This document shows, one piece after another, positions 59,924 through 64,000 of a DNA stretch of 64,000 bases. The notes beneath the pieces are model-generated. The model was not told the origin of the DNA, searched no databases, and saw nothing but the letters and a program-made list of their open reading frames with translations. Source of the DNA: Siphonodentalium dalli (taxonomy: Eukaryota; Mollusca; Scaphopoda; Gadilida; Siphonodentaliidae); the NCBI GenBank assembly GCA_032622095.1, contig CP136065.1, positions 64,651,094 through 64,715,093 on the forward strand. Reading direction: 5' to 3'. Numbering within the stretch: the stretch's first letter is position 1; each line of letters begins with the position of its first letter. The position numbers were made by a program, and so were the translations under genes.

Positions 59924-60078
59924 CTTCATGTAAGAATATACACGAAACCACGCACCACCCTCCATTCTCCATATGTTAGGGTTAGGGTTAGGGTTAATTA
60001 GTGCTAGGGTTAGGGTTAGGGCTAGGGTTAGAGCTAGGGTTAGGGTTAGAGTTAGGGTTAGTGTATTCTTACATGAAG
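59924..60078. repeat. Interstitial telomere tract framed by an inverted repeat
   Basis: TTAGGG and variants (CTAGGG, TTAGAG) fill 59975-60060. CTTCATGTAAGAATATACAC (59924-59943) and GTGTATTCTTACATGAAG (60061-60078) form an inverted frame. ATTTTGAGG also occurs as a direct repeat just outside both arms. Confidence 0.9.
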
Positions 60079-60145
60079 AACATACCCATTTTGAGGGGCA
60101 GTTTTATTTCCTACGAAAACTAAATTGGTGAATCAACTTTGTGCT

Positions 60146-60270
60146 TTAACACTTCCATGATAGGAGCTTCCTGAAATTTTACGAAAAAGAAGAATGCATT
60201 CTTTACATTATATATATTTACCTTGACATTGTACGTCCATATGGGAGACTCGCATATATAGGAGAATCTA
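60146..60270. repeat. Degenerate relative of the piggyBac-type MITE
   Basis: TTAA followed by CACTTCCATGATAGGAGCTT, then AATGCATTCT, TATATTTACCTTGACATTGT and ACTCGCATATATA, as in 56205-56569. The right end is not clear. Confidence 0.55.
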
Positions 60271-60354
60271 CCCTTTAATAATACTTATAATATTGACAAG
60301 TACGTCCGGAAATCTCCTGTGAGATTGTAGAGTCGACATTCGAGTTTGTAACGA

Positions 60355-60610
60355 AATGGATCTTTCCACAGCTGTCAATCAAGTAATTATTAGCAGATAT
60401 TTTCTACCAAACAGCGACTGAGCCGCAGCCTGCAGCATTTAAAATTCCCTTTTCACCATAATGTTGATATCCGTGCATAACTTCAGTGTTAAGTTGCCTA
60501 TATTCAACTGTTTTGTTGTCAAATCAAAATGAACTGAAATTTCGATTTGTACAATTGTGTTGGAATTTAATCCACGATTATCACACTGTCTTTCATATCG
60601 CGTCATATTT
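60355..60610 (+). repeat. Diverged direct repeat flanking the coiled-coil frame, left copy
   Basis: CTTTCCACAGCTGTCAATCA, GATATTTTCTACCAAACAGC and ATTTAATCCACGATTATCAC have counterparts in the same order at 61290-61560 (right copy, with ATTTTCTACCAATCAGCGAC). Confidence 0.65.
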
Positions 60611-60985
60611 TCCACAATTAAAAACGAAATATTGTACAGTGTAGGTTCTCGTGTGTATATTCTAACACCCAGGCATAACTGTAAAACTAATTAACCTATT
60701 TCCGCAGATGTCTGGTCTCCTTCTACAATGTAGTAATTGATATGTGTTAAAACTCCATATACTCTATAATTATGGGTAATTGTCGCCTGTGACTCGGTGG
60801 GATGGCCAGTCGTCAGATTTAAATATATTTAATAGTTGGACAATGTTTATGCCTAACTGGTACATGAAATGAGTGCATATGGTTGCAGGAGTCTGAATAG
60901 GCCAGCTTTCCGTTCTTGTCTATATATTATTAAAGGGATGCTATGTGTCTTTAACGGTGAATTTTGGTGAGAATTTTCAATCACT

Positions 60986-61267
60986 GTGGGGTTCACTCAG
61001 ACTGTATATGACCTTGAACTTGTAGATGATATGTCTTCCACGAGTGACGAGTCGAGCTCAGTGTCGACACCGACGTTGGTCGGGCAGATTGAAGAATTGA
61101 AACGAGAAATTCAAAGATTAAAAGAAGCGAACACGAAGAAAGACGAAGAATTGATATGTATTAAAGGAAGTCTTCTGAATGTGAACTCTAGCTGCAACAT
61201 TGACCGTCTGCGGCAGGACATTTCACAATGGGAGTTTGACGTTGTTGAAAGTGGGAGAGAACAGTGA
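60986..61267 (+). CDS. Possible exon or small gene encoding a coiled coil
   Basis: The frame encodes up to 93 residues; a second ATG at 61031 gives MSSTSDESSSVSTPTLV, then QIEELKREIQRLKEANTKKD, a heptad-like coiled coil, and IDRLRQDISQWEFDVVESGR. Codon use looks like real coding sequence. CACTCAG at 60992-60998 could be an acceptor and ACA|GTGAGT at the 3' end matches a strong donor, so it may be an internal exon rather than a complete gene. The TRIM-like gene ends 1.1 kb upstream on the same strand and also has a coiled coil, but a splice that keeps frame between them was not found. It is framed by the diverged direct repeat. Confidence 0.4.
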   Translation: MGFTQTVYDLELVDDMSSTSDESSSVSTPTLVGQIEELKREIQRLKEANTKKDEELICIKGSLLNVNSSCNIDRLRQDISQWEFDVVESGREQ

Positions 61268-61289
61268 GTCATACCACTTTTATCTGTCT

Positions 61290-61560
61290 GCTGATCTTTC
61301 CACAGCTGTCAATCAAATATTTATCAGCAGACATTTTCTACCAATCAGCGACAGCGACGGTCATTTTCTGCATTAAAAATTTCGCAGCTATCTTTGAGTC
61401 ACGGTAATTTGGATATTCATGATTACTTTCAATGTTTAATTGGCTGTTTTCAAACAACATTTTTCGTTTTAACTCATAATTCACTCACCGAACTTGCGTT
61501 TATGTGTGTACTTTTGATGGAAATTTATCCATAGTTATAACAGTGTCAGTCATTTTGCAT
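61290..61560 (+). repeat. Diverged direct repeat flanking the coiled-coil frame, right copy
   Basis: Counterpart of 60355-60610. The rest of the stretch to 62100 has no recognised feature. Confidence 0.65.
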
Positions 61561-62106
61561 GAAGCTGATTGTATTTGACACATTTACTCACATGAACACG
61601 GTATGTCATTTTATGTGTTCCTGTTCCATATCCTGTAAAATTAATTGGTATAATTATCTAATTGAGGTTTTATCAGACGAGTGTCCCTTATTGCAAGCGT
61701 TATGTGCCGCCCCCTTATGGCTGGCTATTGAGTCATCCATTTATGTGTGTTTATTTCAAATGTGGTGAACATCGTGGCCTGAATGGGCCTAAAATATATT
61801 CTTTTGAATATAGACATCTTTAAGCTGAGTCACTTCTCTGCTCTATGCGACATCTCCCGAGTATTGTATACCGCTGATTAATATGACTAAAATTGTCTTT
61901 ATCATTTTGAATTCCGCACATTTGAGCGCCAAACAAAAAGATAATTAGCTAAATTAGCCTAATTAAGGCAGTTATTGATTAAGTTTCAAGCTCCTGTGAT
62001 TTGAGCCAGGTATTGTACATGTCACTGGTGTATCAAGTTTGATATATACTATAGTGAGATGTCACTATTGTTATTTTGGAAAAATCCATCGTGAAGTAAC
62101 ACATAG

Positions 62107-62682
62107 ATGATATCTAATGAGTCACAATTCGATACGAAATTTAATACCCTGAGTGCACATGATAACATTTTTGTAACTGGCGATTTCAATGCACGTACCT
62201 CTCAGAATTTAGACTATATCCCCAATGAAGAAAATGAGATTGACATATACGACAATGATGTATCTACAGAAGCGTCACTCGAAGAGTGTGGGATGCCCTT
62301 AAAGAGGCATAGTATGGATAGAGTTTCGAATAATTTCGGTCGCCAATTACTGAGCGTTTGTCATAACAACAAACTAGTAATAATAAACGGAAGATTAGGA
62401 ACCGACCGGGAAATAGGGACTTACACCTGTCGAGACGCATCAGTTGTAGATTATATGATTTGTTCTTTAAATGCACTGCCATTGATCGTAGACTTCGCAG
62501 TCGAAGAAACAAATAAATTGTTCTCAGATGTTCATAAACGTATCTCAACCGTAATAGCAGTACATATGAAATACCATGCAGATATACGAGATGACAAATC
62601 CTATACTAATCTTACCCATAAATGGGACTCTTCCAAAACAACTGAATTTGTATGGAACCTGGACCCTGTGGAAATCTCATAA
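62107..62682 (+). pseudogene. LINE endonuclease domain (C-terminal part)
   Basis: This 191-residue frame ends at TAA (62680-62682). The missing N-terminal catalytic residues and the altered SDH motif show that it cannot nick DNA. It continues in the same frame into the reverse transcriptase. Confidence 0.8.
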
Positions 62683-63894
62683 TTGCGATTTTTGTTGAAC
62701 GGTTGTTCCCCCTCTACCACTAGTAATACGGAAATCAATGAAATAGTTGCCAGGATATCGCACGTCCTCCTTAAGTCGTCATATGATACATTTGGGCCTA
62801 ACACTAAAAAGCCGAAAAAGCGAAGAAAGGACAACAAGCCTTGGTTTAATTCATCATGCCAGAGAGCGCGAAAAGAATATCGCAAAGCCGAGCGATGTCA
62901 TATGCTACAACGTAACGATAGTACAAAACAAATGGTACGCGAAATGGCCAGTAAATACAAACGCACAATGGACAATGCAATAGCACTTCACCGAGAAAAT
63001 ATCACGTGTGAAATCTCTAAACTTAAAAAAGAAAACTCGAAAAAAATTTGGTCAATACTTAATAAAAAAGGGAAAAATAGGCATAGCGAAATAGAGATTG
63101 AATCATTAGAGGAACATTTTCGATTACTTAATTCCGAAACAATTACAGAAGACTTAAATATGAACAATGAAGCAAGCAATACAAATAACAATATAAATCG
63201 AACAATAGACAGGGAAGAAGTAACTAAAGCTATAAAGAGTTTAAAAAATATGAAATCCCCAGGTGAAGATGGAATTCTCAATGAATATCTCAAGGCATCC
63301 TCCGATACCCTGATAGACATATACTGCAAAACATTTAATTTAGTTTTTGAATCAGGCTGTGTACCTGAAATATGGGGGATCGGAACAATTATTCCACTGT
63401 ATAAAAATAAAGGTGATAAGGGAAATCCAAAAAATTACAGACCCATTACCCTTTTGAGCTGCTTTGGGAAGTTATTTACGAAGATTCTCTCAAATAGAGT
63501 ATATGATTACATTGAAGATAACGAAACTCTATGTGAGAACCAGGCGGGTTTCAGAAAAGGTTATTCCACGACGGATAATACATTTGTTCTACATTTACTA
63601 TCCGAAATTTCGAAGGCTCTTAACAGGAATTTGTACTGTGCTTTCATTGACTTTGAGAAGGCATTTGACAAAATATGGCGACAAGGACTTTGGTACAAAC
63701 TTTCGACCATTAGTATAAATGGGAAACTACTCACAGTTATTAAAAACATGTACACTAACATTAAATCGAAAGTTCGAATGGGTGACCAGACATCCGATTG
63801 TTTCCCATGTTTATCTGGGGTAAGACAAGGTGAAACCCTATCACCCCTGTTATTCTCACTTTACCTGAACGATCTGGAAGAATTTCTAAAATGA
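62683..63894 (+). pseudogene. LINE reverse transcriptase domain, main part
   Basis: About 403 codons between two in-frame stops. Fingers and palm motifs 0 to B are present. The catalytic YADD lies after the TGA in the same register (63979-63990), so the domain is split just before motif C. Confidence 0.88.
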
Positions 63895-64000
63895 GAAGGT
63901 GGGGTGGGATTGATTAAAATGTCACGGGATATAGAAACTCACTTGAAGATGTATGTCAAACTATTCATTATTTTATACGCAGACGACACCGTTCTTATGA

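Larger units (their letters stand above)
62107..64000 (+). mobile_element. Non-LTR retrotransposon (LINE), 5'-truncated, continues past the window
   Basis: One reading register carries an ORF2-type protein. The C-terminal half of an apurinic-type endonuclease comes first (GDFNAR at about residues 24-29, later SVVDYMICS and a degenerate SDVH in place of the usual SDH). The reverse transcriptase follows: KSPGEDGI, YRPITLLSCFGKLFTKIL, QAGFRKGYSTTDNTF, FIDFEKAFDKIW (motif A), GVRQGETLSPLLFSLYLND (motif B) and, near the edge, ILYADDTVLM (motif C). In-frame stops TAA at 62680 and TGA at 63892 make this copy inactive. The endonuclease N-terminus is missing. The clade looks Jockey/CR1-like or RTE-X-like, but I cannot settle it. 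Confidence 0.9.

Overview
This window reads as nuclear DNA of an animal, most likely a marine invertebrate and probably a bivalve-type mollusc. The evidence is spliced genes with animal-type exon signals, an interstitial block of the animal telomere repeat TTAGGG, an intronless TRIM-like RING/B-box gene, AT-rich non-coding DNA, many poly-C/poly-G runs and a dense mixture of DNA transposons, non-LTR retrotransposon pieces and short tandem arrays. The exact species cannot be read from the sequence. There is no sign of prokaryotic gene organisation.

The left half (1 to about 34.5 kb) is mostly one gene on the minus strand: a cyclophilin A-type peptidyl-prolyl isomerase. Three coding exons can be read: exon 1 with the start codon (34344-34412), a 31-base exon 2 (24511-24541) and exon 3 (1830-2015). 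They join in frame. The last coding part lies left of the window. Intron 1 is about 9.8 kb and intron 2 about 22.5 kb, and both are filled by repeats. Intron 2 holds a 5.2-5.5 kb tandem duplication (7801-18521) whose breakpoints lie inside a hAT transposon. A more complete hAT copy (17885-21879, 8-base target duplication) carries a nested 2.76-kb element with TA target duplication. Intron 1 holds a 3.1-kb foldback element (30781-33884) with a 9-base target duplication, built from many inverted copies of its own terminal motif.

The middle (34.6-57.9 kb) appears intergenic: a long inverted repeat next to the cyclophilin promoter, a nearly perfect 3.7-kb tandem duplication (37292-44684), two copies of a 1.17-kb hAT-like element, a LINE 3' end, several 135-155 bp snap-back hairpins, TTAA-flanked short elements and several satellite-like arrays.

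The right end (57.9-64 kb) holds a TRIM-like gene (57966-59840) whose RING and B-box parts are in one frame but separated by a TGA codon, an interstitial telomere tract framed by an inverted repeat, a small coiled-coil reading frame (60986-61267), and a 5'-truncated non-LTR retrotransposon (62107 to the edge) with endonuclease and reverse-transcriptase domains broken by two in-frame stops.

The genes do not form a pathway. Two host loci, cyclophilin and TRIM-like, sit in repeat-rich DNA, and most of what is unusual is transposon architecture and duplication history. All element boundaries were read by eye from terminal repeats and flanking duplications; no alignment was computed.
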